The notes under the pieces: model-generated | The model's database searches: none | Seen by the model: only the letters and a program-made list of their open reading frames with translations | Told to the model about the DNA's origin: nothing | Shown here: positions 51,904-60,324 of the stretch, one piece after another | Layout of the letters: every line of letters starts with the position of its first letter | Position numbering within the stretch: position 1 is the first letter of the stretch | Assembly: GCA_036272915.1 (NCBI GenBank) | Contig: DATAXV010000097.1 | Span: 1-64,000 of the forward strand | Reading direction: 5' to 3' | DNA from: DATAXV01 sp036272915 | GTDB lineage: Bacteria; Chloroflexota; Dormibacteria; Dormibacterales; Dormibacteraceae | DNA: 64,000 nt | Position numbers and translations under genes: made by a program

Positions 51904-53167
51904 ATGGATGCCAGCGACGCCCTGGTCAAGGTGCTCAGGGAGGAAGGCCCGAGAGTGCTCGCCATCCTGGTGCGCCAGCTCGGCGACTTCCCGGTGGCCG
52001 AGGACGCCCTCTCCGAGGCCACGATCGCCGCCCTTGGCGCCTGGCCAGGGTCGGGGATCCCGGACAACCCCCGGGCGTGGCTGACCGTGGTGGCCCGGCG
52101 CAAGGCGCTCGACTTCCTGCGACGGGAGTCGACCAGAACCGACAAGGAGACGGTGGCGTTCCGATGGGGAACCCAGGGCGCGACAGACCAGATGGAGGAT
52201 GTGATCGACGCGATGGAGACAGAGAGCCAGTTGCGAGACGACATGCTGCGCCTGATCTTCACCTGTTGCCACCCCGCTCTCAGCCGAGAGGCCCAGGTGG
52301 CCTTGGCCTTGCGCACGCTGGCCCGCCTCGAGGTCGATGCCATCGCCCGAGCCTTCTTGGTGCCCGAGGCCACCATGGCCAAGCGCCTGGTACGGGCGAG
52401 GTCCAAGATCGCCACCGCCCACATCCCTTATGCCATTCCCTCCGACGCGGAGCTCCCCGATCGTCTGGCCGCGGTGCTGGCGGTGGTGTACCTGATCGCC
52501 ACCGAGGCCCACGCCCCGAGCGGCGGGAACGCGGTCGCCCGGGTGGATCTGGAGGTCGAGGCCGTCCGCCTAGCCCGCTTGTTGGTGGAGTTGATGCCCG
52601 ACGAGCCCGAGGCGCTGTCCTTGCTGGCTCTGTTGTTGTTCACCTCAGCTCGCACCCCGGCGCGAAGCGACGCCCAGGGCCACGTCGTGACCCTCGCCGA
52701 CCAGGACCGCGGTCGATGGAACCGGGAGGCCATTGCGGAGGGATCGCGGTGGTTGTCTATGGCTGTCATCTTGTCGGGCGGTACCGCTCGGCCTTACCAG
52801 CTCCAGGCTCACCTGGCCGCGGCCCACTCCACCGCCACGAGCTGGTCCGAGACGGACTGGGACCAGATCATCGAGCTCTACGACCTGCTCGGATCCGTCG
52901 GAACCAACCCGGTGGTGGCGCTCAACCGGGCCGTTGCGGTGACTGAGCGCAATGGGCCCGAGCACGGGCTGGCCGCACTGGAGGCCATCGTCGGGCTGGA
53001 ACGTTCCCATCTCTGGCACGCCGCACTGGCCGACAATCTCCGACGGCTTGGCCGGACGGCAGAGGCTGCCGGAGAGCTGGAAACCGCCGCCTCGCTGGGC
53101 GCCCACCGAGGGCGAACGACGTCTGCTCCTGTCCCGTCTCCTCGACGTGAGGGTCGAACCCGCCTGA
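51904..53167 (+). CDS. ECF42-type sigma factor with C-terminal TPR-like domain, frameshift near 3' end
   Basis: Sigma region 2 is LAILVRQLGDFPVAEDALSE, ATIAALGAWPGSGIPDNPRA, WLTVVARRKALDFLR and region 4 is LSREAQVALALRTLARLEVD, AIARAFLVPEATMAKRLVRA. The following ~230 residues form the helical TPR-like extension of ECF42 factors, in place of an anti-sigma factor. At GGGCGCCC near 53097 the frame slips by one base: the conserved ending APTEGERRLLLSRLLDVR is in another frame and stops at 53167, giving about 420 aa. The uncorrected frame runs on to 53271. The YCII gene upstream is the usual partner. Confidence 0.85.
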
Positions 53168-53267
53168 CAGATTCCGGGGCCGCAGGTGTCCTCTACCGGT
53201 TTCGCCGTTCGTCCTCTCACCAAACGCAGATCCCGACCTCGGAGATCACATTAGAGAGGAGAAGCAG

Positions 53268-53684
53268 ATGACTGGCAGCAACGCCGAACAGACGGTCTCG
53301 CTGGAGAAGTACATGTCCGTGGCCACCTTCCGCAAGACCGGGGTGGCGGTCGCGACGCCGACCTAGATCGTCCCGCTCGAAGGCGGCCGGGTCGGCCTCT
53401 TGACCTCCTCGGCCTCCGGCAAGGCCAAGCGGCTACAGAACAACCCGAGCGTGACACTGCAGCCGAGCGACGTCCGAGGCCGGGTCAAAGCCGGCAGCAC
53501 GCCGGTGGCCGGCACCGTTGAGCTGGTGACCTCCGGTCCGGACTTCGAGGCGATCACGTCCAAGGTGAAGGGCAAGTACGGCCTGATGGTGCCCATCATC
53601 CGGCTGCTGGACAGTGTGCGACACCTGGGCAAGGGCCCCTTTCCCTATGCGGACACCGGCGCGGTGATCACGCTCCAGGGCTGA
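53268..53684 (+). pseudogene. PPOX-class F420-dependent protein with internal TAG
   Basis: From the ATG at 53268 (AGAGGAGAAG upstream) the frame reads EKYMSVATFRKTGVAVATPT and then TAG at 53364-53366, after which IVPLEGGRVGLLTSSASGK, AKRLQNNPSVTLQPSDVRG continues in the same frame to the stop at 53684. Homologues have tryptophan at this place (TPTW), so a single TGG to TAG change explains the stop. Otherwise the 138-residue protein is complete. It is a nonsense mutant, a sequencing error or, less likely, a readthrough site. Confidence 0.75.
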
Positions 53685-53739
53685 TTCCCGCGGCGACCGT
53701 CGCGGGCATCAGCGGTCGGCACCTGGCACGGCCCGCGGG

Positions 53740-54089
53740 TCAGGGAGTCCCGGGCGGGTTGCCCAACCCGTCCCCGGTCGCGGCCAGCGCCGCCAGGATC
53801 TCCTCGATCGCCACGTCCTGGGCCAGCCGGTAGGCCGGGATCCGCGCGGCGTCCTCCAACACCGCTACCACATCGTCGTAGGTGGCCCTGGGCCCCCTCC
53901 GCGCCGAGCAGGTGGGGGCCGACCTGGGTGGAGTTCCTGCGCGACGACAAAGGCGCCGATGAGGGTCAGGAACGCGATGTGGCTGGTGACCACCTCGACG
54001 AACAGGAAGGTCTCGCGCAGCAGGGGCCACACGTAGCGACGAAACGTGGGGGCGGCGCGTGGGTCCCATCGTCTAAGCCGAACGATCAT
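53740..54089 (-). pseudogene. Disrupted unknown gene coupled to the small zinc-finger-like gene
   Basis: The ATG at 54089 overlaps the stop of the upstream small gene (ATGA). The frame begins IVRLRRWDPRAAPTFRRYVW, PLLRETFLFVEVVTSHIAFL, TLIGAFVVAQELH, then loses sense; a plausible end, RATYDDVVAVLEDAARIPAY, RLAQDVAIEEILAALAATGD, lies in a second frame with stop at 53740. A frameshift around 53890-53950 would join them into about 115 aa. I recognise no family. Confidence 0.35.
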
Positions 54090-54253
54090 GCGCCGCTGTT
54101 GCGGCTGCTGCGAGTCAGGGTGGCCGGCAGCAGGCTCAACTGGTCCTCGCTCCGATCCCGATATGCGCGTTGCTCATGGGCTCGGTTGACGTAGCGTCGA
54201 TTCCCCCGGGAAGGCGAGAGACGCTGGCCGCACCCGCAAGCGCAGAACCGCAC
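54086..54253 (-). CDS. Small protein with CxC-type zinc-finger-like motif
   Basis: Protein of 55 aa from the GTG at 54253, with GGAGA six bases upstream. It starts RFCACGCGQRLSPSRGNRRY, VNRAHEQRAYRDRSE. The pattern resembles short zinc-binding proteins in which C-x-C-G is followed by a second ligand pair before a QRAYR motif, though the second pair here would be N/H rather than C/C. Its stop overlaps the next gene's start (ATGA), which supports its reality. Confidence 0.45.
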   Translation of the reverse strand: MRFCACGCGQRLSPSRGNRRYVNRAHEQRAYRDRSEDQLSLLPATLTRSSRNSGA

Positions 54254-54538
54254 GAGGTCTCCGGACCGGCCCAACCCGATCGGGCTGCAGAGGGTGCGGA
54301 TTCTCGAGATCCCCGGCAACCGGATCCGGGTGGCGAACCTGGAGGCACTGGACCGGACGCCGATCGTCGACGTCAAGCCGGTTCTGGATTCGCGCTCCGA
54401 ACGCTGAACGAGCGCGGCCGGGGCTCCCGGACGGCGGGCGGCGGGTGTCGAGGGTCCACCCGCACGCCAAGCCGTCCTCACGCCCCAGACCGCGCTAGGA
54501 GGCGACCGCCGGGCGCAAGCGCACCCGGCGCCCAGGGG

Positions 54539-54844
54539 TCACGTGACCCGTCGCCTGCCCCGGACGAAGATCCGCAGGACCGCGAGCAGGATGGCGGCGC
54601 CGATGAAGGCGACGATGATCTGGCCGAGGATGGTGACCTCGGTGAGGCCGAGCGGGGTCAGCACGTAGGTGGTGATGAGGGCACCAAGCAGGAAGTAGCC
54701 GACCAGCGCGCCCACGATTCCGACGATCAGGTCTCCGATGAGACCGTAGCCGTGCCCGCTGACGAGATGCGCCGCGAGGAACCCGGCGATGGCGCCGACC
54801 AGGATCACGACCAATAGCTGGTTGACCGAGATCTGCAGAACCAA
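54539..54844 (-). CDS. GlsB/YeaQ/YmgE family membrane protein
   Basis: Protein of 101 aa with three hydrophobic segments: ISVNQLLVVILVGAIAGFLA, GLIGDLIVGIVGALVGYFLL and ILGQIIVAFIGAAILLAVLR. The GDLIVGIVGALVG repeat is the signature of these small stress-related membrane proteins, formerly called transglycosylase-associated proteins. It is often induced by envelope or osmotic stress. It starts on the minus strand and is divergent from the MMPL gene, with palindromes in the gap. Confidence 0.9.
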   Translation of the reverse strand: MVLQISVNQLLVVILVGAIAGFLAAHLVSGHGYGLIGDLIVGIVGALVGYFLLGALITTYVLTPLGLTEVTILGQIIVAFIGAAILLAVLRIFVRGRRRVT

Positions 54845-54922
54845 TGGATTGTTCTCCTTCCCTCGATTGCCGCTGCCGTTGCCGTTGCAATCTTCCGGAG
54901 GGCCGATCGACCCTCTCCATAC

Positions 54923-54953
54923 CCGTTAAACGGATATTACTACTAACAGGTTA
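54923..54953. promoter_or_regulatory. Palindromes in an AT-rich gap upstream of the GlsB gene
   Basis: CCGTTAAACGG at 54923-54933 is an 11-base palindrome and TAACAGGTTA at 54944-54953 a second one, in the only AT-rich stretch of the gap between the GlsB and MMPL genes. They may be operators or part of the promoter. No regulator gene is adjacent. Confidence 0.35.
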
Positions 54954-55169
54954 CGGTGTACCTCAGACTCCTACACGGCGTCGTCGCGCCGCGCCTGAGC
55001 CGGGCACCCGGACGGCGCCTTCCGCAGGCGCCGCCCGACCCGTCGCCACTCCCCGCTCCACCCCTGGGTGGATGCCGAAATCCACCGTTGCGCCGATGTG
55101 CCGGAGGGGGTGCGCGAGGGACGATCGAAGGGACGAATGAACACCCACCCAGAGGAGGTCAGACCCGTC

Positions 55170-55259
55170 ATGCCAACCGCAGCGCCCTCGCGATTCGCGA
55201 CCCTCGCGCTGATCGCCCCCGCCTCCGGCGCTTCGCGCCGCCGGTCCCGGCTGTCGTGA
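55170..55259 (+). CDS. Possible 29-aa leader peptide coupled to MMPL start
   Basis: An ATG at 55170, with GAGGAGG 11 bases upstream, opens a 29-codon frame (MPTAAPSRFATLALIAPASG and on) whose TGA overlaps the GTG start of the transporter gene (GTGA). This arrangement can couple translation of the large membrane protein to the leader. It could also be the true N-terminus of the transporter if a frameshift is present. Confidence 0.35.
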   Translation: MPTAAPSRFATLALIAPASGASRRRSRLS

Positions 55260-57325
55260 TCACACGCTCCGCCCGCGCCATCGTCGGCCACCCCTGGATC
55301 GTCGTCGCGGTCTGGGTGGCCGTCATCGCCGCTTCCCTCGTCTTCCTGTTCCCCACCCTGGGGAAGGTCCCCCAGACCGGTCTCGGACTGCCCAGCGGCA
55401 CCGACTCGGTCCGCGCCCAGAATCTCCTTCAGAAGGACTTCCCGCACGTCTCGGTTCCGGACACGGTCGCCGTGGTCCTGGTCGACAACGGCGGGCTGAA
55501 ACCGAGGGACCTGACCATCGCCGACCAGGCGGCGACCTGGTTCCGCCAGCAGTCGTTCGCGTCCTCGGTGGCGCCGCCCGTGCCCAGCAAGGACGGCAAG
55601 GCGCTCCTCGTCGAGGTCACGCTGGGCAAGAACCAGGACGGCGCGCCCAACGGGGTCACGATCGAGAACCACCTCACCGGCCTCGACCTGCCCTCCGGAG
55701 TCCAGGTGACGGCGATCGGCAACCCGATCGTGAACCATGACCTGGCGTCCTCCACCGGCGGTTCGATCGGAAGCGCCAGCGGCTCGTCGGGAGCGGGGCT
55801 CATCAACCCCACCCGCCTGGTCTCGCTGGTTCTCGTCCTCATCGTCCTCGCCCTGGTCTACCGCTCCCCTCTGGCCGTGATCACCCCTCTGGTGACGATC
55901 GCCGGCGCGCTGCTCGTCGCCCTCGGCGTCTCCGGCTGGGCCGGGCTCCACCTGTCCCTGCCCTTCTCGTCCTTCACCGAGACCTTCATGTTCGCGGCCA
56001 TGCTCGGCGCCGGCACCAACTACGGCCTGTTCCTGATCTCCCGCTACCGTGAGGAGCTGGGCTCGGGTCTGGCCCCCAAGGAGGCGCTGGAGCTGGCCCT
56101 CTCCCGGGTCGCCGAGGCCATCCTCTGCAGCGGGTTCACCGTCGTCGTCTCGATGGCGCTCATGCTCGTCGCCAGCTTCGGCTTCATCCGTGCCCTCTCC
56201 CCGATCGCGATCGGGGTCGGCGTCATGCTCATCGCCGGCCTCACCCTGCTGCCCGCGCTGATGCGCATCATGGGTCCGGCGCTGCTCTGGCCGACCCGGC
56301 CCAAGGCGGGTTCGGCGCAGGGAGCCACCCGCGGCGTCTGGCGCCACGTCGGCAACGCCGTCACCGGCCACCCGGTCATCATCGGCGGCGTCGTCCTCAT
56401 CGTCCTGCTGCCCCTGGCCTTCGTCGGATTCACCAGCGGCATCTCCTTCGACTCCCTCGCCTCCTTCCCGCAGAGCAGCATGACGCTGCGCGGGGACGAC
56501 GCCCTGACCACCCACTTCGCCGCCAAGGGGACCTCGGTCTACCTGGTCGTCCAGGGGCGGGCCGACGACGCGCAGGTGCGACAGGCCGTACTCGGCACCA
56601 AGGGCGTCGCCTCGATCTCCGCGTCCCGTCAGTCGGGCGACGTGACCGCCTGGCAGGTCTCGCTCGACGGCGGACCGGAGAGCGCGCAGGCGGTCAACGA
56701 GGTGACCGCCGTCGAGAACGCCGCCCGCGGCGCGGCGCCGCAGGCCACGGTTCTCTCCAGTGGCGACGCCACCAACACGCGTGACACCGAGAACGTCCTC
56801 GACCACGACCTCCTGCTGGTCATCGTCCTGATCGGGGCGACGGTCCTGGTCATCCTCGGCCTCCTGCTGCGGAGCGTGGTGCAGCCCCTCTACCTGGTCG
56901 CCACCACCGCCCTCTCCACCGCCGCCGCGATCGGCATCGTCGCCCTCATCTACCGGGCCCTGGACGTCCCCCTCTTCTGGACGGTGCCCATCTTCGCCCT
57001 CGTCTTCCTCGTCTCCCTGGGCCAGGACTTCAACATCCTGCTCGTCTCCCGGATCAAGCACGAGGTCGAGGAGCACGGCCGCCGCGAGGGCATCGCCCGG
57101 GCGGTCGGCGCGACCGGCGGTGTGATCTCCTCCTGCGGGCTGGTCATGGTCGTCTCCTTCGCCGTGATCCTCCACCTGCAGTTCTATCTGATCCAGCAGA
57201 TCGGGGCGGCCGTCGTCGTCGGCCTCCTGCTCGACACCTTCATCGTCCGTCCGATCCTGGTTCCCGCCCTCTCCACCCTGCTCTGGAAGCGCCCCCGCGG
57301 GGACGCGGAGCGGGCGATCGCCTAG
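55256..57325 (+). CDS. MMPL/RND-family transporter
   Basis: Protein of 689 aa from the GTG at 55256; the frame is open further upstream but without plausible protein. The first helix follows ITRSARAIVGHPWIVVAVWV. Two sets of membrane helices flank porter domains, and the conserved proton-relay region is GAGTNYGLFLISRYREEL with its mirror LGQDFNILLVSRIKHEVEEH, in which the Asp-Tyr and Asp-Phe pairs are characteristic of MMPL proteins. These transporters export lipids, siderophores or drugs driven by the proton gradient. A coupled leader frame precedes it. Confidence 0.92.
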   Translation: MITRSARAIVGHPWIVVAVWVAVIAASLVFLFPTLGKVPQTGLGLPSGTDSVRAQNLLQKDFPHVSVPDTVAVVLVDNGGLKPRDLTIADQAATWFRQQSFASSVAPPVPSKDGKALLVEVTLGKNQDGAPNGVTIENHLTGLDLPSGVQVTAIGNPIVNHDLASSTGGSIGSASGSSGAGLINPTRLVSLVLVLIVLALVYRSPLAVITPLVTIAGALLVALGVSGWAGLHLSLPFSSFTETFMFAAMLGAGTNYGLFLISRYREELGSGLAPKEALELALSRVAEAILCSGFTVVVSMALMLVASFGFIRALSPIAIGVGVMLIAGLTLLPALMRIMGPALLWPTRPKAGSAQGATRGVWRHVGNAVTGHPVIIGGVVLIVLLPLAFVGFTSGISFDSLASFPQSSMTLRGDDALTTHFAAKGTSVYLVVQGRADDAQVRQAVLGTKGVASISASRQSGDVTAWQVSLDGGPESAQAVNEVTAVENAARGAAPQATVLSSGDATNTRDTENVLDHDLLLVIVLIGATVLVILGLLLRSVVQPLYLVATTALSTAAAIGIVALIYRALDVPLFWTVPIFALVFLVSLGQDFNILLVSRIKHEVEEHGRREGIARAVGATGGVISSCGLVMVVSFAVILHLQFYLIQQIGAAVVVGLLLDTFIVRPILVPALSTLLWKRPRGDAERAIA

Positions 57326-57471
57326 CCGTGCCCGGCGCCGGGCCTCGGTCGATCCACCCCCCCGCCGGCGGTCCGCGCCACACGGCGTCCCTCTCCGGCC
57401 GTGCCCCCGATCCTGGGGGCACGGCCATCCTTCTCCGCTGGCCATGGGACGGTCAGGATCAGTACGACCGA

Positions 57472-58541
57472 GTGCCTCGCGTCTTCCGCTACGGCATCGC
57501 CGCGACCGCGGGCATCTGGTTCGTCCTCGACAACATCGACGGCTTCCCCTACCGCTCGCCGCTGAGCCGGGCGCTCGGCATCTCGACCGGGGTCGTCGTG
57601 CTCGGCGCCATCTGCTTCATCTGGGTGCTGCACAGCTCCGGCCTGCTCCGCGCCCGGCTCGCGGTCAACGCCCTGCTCGGGGCGGTGGCGAGCGCTGCCC
57701 TGCTCCTGCAGCCGGGCAACGGCATGGGCCAGGTGGCGGCGCTGGCGGCGGTCATCGTCGCCTCCGGCACCGGCCTCCTCGGAGTACCCCTCGCCATCGG
57801 CGTCGCCGGCTTCTACGTGGCCGCCATGGCCAGGTCGGTTCACGCCGTCAGCCCCACCCTGACCGCGGGCGTCGGCGGCGGCGCCGTCCTCGGCGTCCTC
57901 GCCGCCTACTTCCTTCCCATGTGGTCGCGCTACCTCTGGTCGATCCGGGCCGAGGCGGCGGGGACGCGGGAGCGGCAGCGGCTGGCGAGGGAGATGCACG
58001 ACGTCCTCGCCCACACGCTGTCCGGGCTCGCCGTGCAGCTGGAGGCGACGCGCCTCCTCGCCGAGCGGCGGTCCGAGGACCCGGCCGTGATCGAGGCGGT
58101 CGCCGACACCGCCCGGACGGCCTCCTCGAGGCCCGCCGGGCGGTGTCGGCTCTGCGCGGCGACAGGGTGCCCGGGGTCGGGGAGCTGGATCGCCTGGTGC
58201 GCGAGTTCGAGGTCCGCGACGGGATCCCCTGCCGGCTGCAGGTCGAGGGCACCCCGGTCCCGCTCCGGACCGACGCCCAGCTGGCGCTGTACCGCACGAC
58301 CCAGGAGGCCCTGACCAACGTCCGGAAGCACTCCGACGCGACGTCGGTCGCCGTCCGCCTGGTCTGGGCGCGCCGCTCGGTCGAGCTGACGGTCGAGGAC
58401 GAGGGCTGGCCGAAGCCGTCCACGGCCTCGGGCGGCTACGGCCTGACCGGGATCCGCGAACGGGCGGAGCTGGTCGGCGGCACGCTGGAGGCCGGCCCCA
58501 CCGAGGCCGGCTTCAGGGTGCGGCTGCGCGTCTCCGCCTGA
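57472..58541 (+). pseudogene. Membrane sensor histidine kinase, frameshifted
   Basis: From the GTG at 57472 the frame gives four to five membrane segments (about 5-150), then RERQRLAREMHDVLAHTLSG with the phospho-acceptor His. After ADTARTA the sense moves to another frame as GLLEARRAVSALRGDRVPGV, RTTQEALTNVRKHSDATSVA and GGYGLTGIRERAELVGGTLE, the HATPase domain, to the stop at 58541. A missing G near 58120 accounts for the shift. Restored, it is a NarX-type kinase of about 356 aa. Its natural partner may be the regulator remnant at 60 kb. Confidence 0.75.
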
Positions 58542-58544
58542 GGG

Positions 58545-59240
58545 TCACCGGAACCACCAGTTGGACCGGTAGATCGAGAGCTCGTTCACCGCCCTCCAGA
58601 CCCGCGGCTCCCAGATGTTCTGGCCCTTGTAGTAGCGAACGCTGTCGTCCATCAGGTCGTAGACGCGATGGGTGATCCAGGTCGGGTAGTCGGCGTCGAG
58701 CTCGGTCAGCTTGGCCGCGTAGTTGGCCGCCTGGCCGACCCAGACCAGGTCGGTGCTGCCCCTGATCTCGGTTCGAGCCGCCATCACGTTGCTGGTGTCG
58801 ACGCCGACGACCTGGCGGACGCGGTGGGCCTCGTCCGAGTACTTCGCGCGGAGGGTCGGATTGATCACCTTGTCGACGGACCAGTTGATGGCGAGCGCGC
58901 ACCGGACCGCCATCGTGTTCCGGGCATCGCCGATGAACATCCCGACGATCCGGTCGCCGTCATAGGCGGTGACCTCCCCGCCGCCGTCTCTGATCAGGGT
59001 CGAGGCGCAGTAGAGGTAGGCCTTGTAGATCTCGGTGGCGAGGGTCGGATAGCTGGTGTCCACGATCCGGGTCGACCCGGACAGGTCGGCGCAGACGACG
59101 GTGGCGTCGAGGCTGACCGCCTCGTTGCCGAGGGACAGCCCGCCGGGATCGGGCAGCCTCCGGCTCGGCCTGACGCTCCAGCCTCCGGAGAAGATGCCCC
59201 GGACCTGTTCGACCATATCGGTCTGTGTGTTGATGGCCAC
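58545..59240 (-). CDS. pycC: Class III nucleotide cyclase resembling Pycsar PycC
   Basis: Protein of 231 aa from the GTG at 59240, with GGGAGGTGG upstream; no signal or membrane segment. It has the class III catalytic core: metal residue Asp52 in VVCADLSGST, Asp96 in AYDGDRIVGMF, and the Asn in VWVGQAANYAAKL with Lys177 where most cyclases have Arg. The pattern ALAINWSVDKVINPTL, DLVWVGQAANYAAKL and the ending IYRSNWWFR closely recall PycC, the uridylate/cytidylate cyclase of Pycsar anti-phage defence. If so, it makes a cyclic pyrimidine on infection. No typical effector gene is intact beside it. The PycC link rests on memory of family motifs. Confidence 0.75.
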   Translation of the reverse strand: MAINTQTDMVEQVRGIFSGGWSVRPSRRLPDPGGLSLGNEAVSLDATVVCADLSGSTRIVDTSYPTLATEIYKAYLYCASTLIRDGGGEVTAYDGDRIVGMFIGDARNTMAVRCALAINWSVDKVINPTLRAKYSDEAHRVRQVVGVDTSNVMAARTEIRGSTDLVWVGQAANYAAKLTELDADYPTWITHRVYDLMDDSVRYYKGQNIWEPRVWRAVNELSIYRSNWWFR

Positions 59241-59428
59241 CTGACCACCTCCCCTTCCTTTGAACCGCCGTGGTAGCCGTGCACGCGCCGGGGACGGTGC
59301 GCGCGGCTGCCGGTACTCGTCCACGTGACGCCGACGAGTTCCGGGCGGCGATCCCTCGCCGCTCGGAGGACGCTCCAGAGGTAGCCACAGCCATGCCGTC
59401 CCGAGCCGCCGATTCACCTCATCTTAGT

Positions 59429-59445
59429 CAGGGTGTTTCACCCTG
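59429..59445. promoter_or_regulatory. Perfect inverted repeat CAGGGTG-TTT-CACCCTG
   Basis: Seven-base arms at 59429-59435 and 59439-59445 flank TTT. The element is about 190 bp upstream of the cyclase start in an AT-rich stretch and could be an operator or short hairpin. It is not followed by a T-run, so a terminator is unlikely. Confidence 0.4.
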
Positions 59446-59701
59446 CCCACTAGACATTCAATGACTACCCCTCTGATCGGCCCACGGCGGCCAGGATCCC
59501 TGGCCGGACCCGGGTGTGAGGACCGACCCGCACCCAGGTTGTCCGGGGTTCGGGCCGTCGTCACCAGGTGGGTGGCGAGGATGGTCGCATCCGGGGAGGC
59601 GGGCGCCATCGCCGCCGGGACGACGCTCGGGGCGAGGGCCGCGGCCATCGAGGTCGTCCGATCAGTGCCTCCCGCGAGTCTCAGGAGAGGCGGTGGCGGA
59701 C

Positions 59702-60028
59702 TCACCAGGCGCAGAGGCCGGAGAGCAGCAGCGCCAGGGCCAGGAAGATCGCCGTCTCCCATAGCTGCGGCGACCAGAACCGGCCGCCGGGCTGATAGGT
59801 GACCCGCACGCGGTAGCCGAGCGCGGAGACTCTGGCGAAGCAGGAGGCGCTGACCTGGCCCCGGGCCGATCCCAGGCACCTCTCGATCAGCGTCGTCGGC
59901 GCCGACACGCTCCGGCCGGAGGCGCTGACGGTCTGCTCGGAGATGATCCAGGCGCCGGCAGATGCGCTGCTGGTGGAGGCGGTCCGCGCCGCCCACGCCG
60001 GCGACGCGTTGATCTCGCCCTCGATCAC
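59702..60028 (-). pseudogene. Fragment of a membrane protein, possibly upstream of the cyclase
   Basis: The minus frame ends GYRVRVTYQPGGRFWSPQLW, ETAIFLALALLLSGLCAW, a credible C-terminal membrane helix. A GTG at 60028 with AGGAG six bases upstream could start a 108-aa protein, but the first half (60028 to about 59940) overlaps the better-supported regulator remnant on the plus strand and may be a shadow. The likeliest reading is a C-terminal piece of a lost gene. It has the same direction as the cyclase, 461 bp upstream. Confidence 0.3.
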
Positions 60029-60289
60029 GGTCCGCTCCTGCAGCGCCTGTCTCCCGAGGGTCCGATCACCACCCGCCGCCCGACGGCTCCGCTGTCCCAG
60101 CGCGAGATCGAGGTGGTGAGGTCGATCGCGAGGGGTCGCACCAACCAGGAGATCGCCGCCGGGCTGTTCATCTCGCTGAGCACGGTCAAGAGCCACCTGA
60201 CGAGCATCCAGAACAAGCTGGGGCTCCGGAATCGCGTCGAGATCGCGGCCTGGGCCTGGGAGAGCCGCCTCATGCGGGCCGTCGAGTGA
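59943..60289 (+). pseudogene. NarL-type response regulator remnant
   Basis: The reading APADALLVEAVRAAHAGDAL, ISPSITVR, then one frame step near 60034, LLQRLSPEGPITTRRPTAPL, SQREIEVVRSIARGRTNQEI, AAGLFISLSTVKSHLTSIQN, KLGLRNRVEIAAWAWESR to the stop at 60289 is the end of a receiver, the linker and a LuxR-type HTH. The phosphorylation part of the receiver is missing and no start codon fits. It is a decayed regulator, plausibly the former partner of the kinase at 57472. Confidence 0.7.
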
Positions 60290-60324
60290 GGTGGCGGCGA
60301 CCCGTATCTGTACACTCACCGACG

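Noticed and set aside
54971..57445. Very long minus-strand frame (824 codons) opposite the MMPL gene
   Set aside because: Composition is almost only D, E, G, Q, R and A, typical of a GC-rich shadow; the plus strand encodes a clear MMPL transporter.
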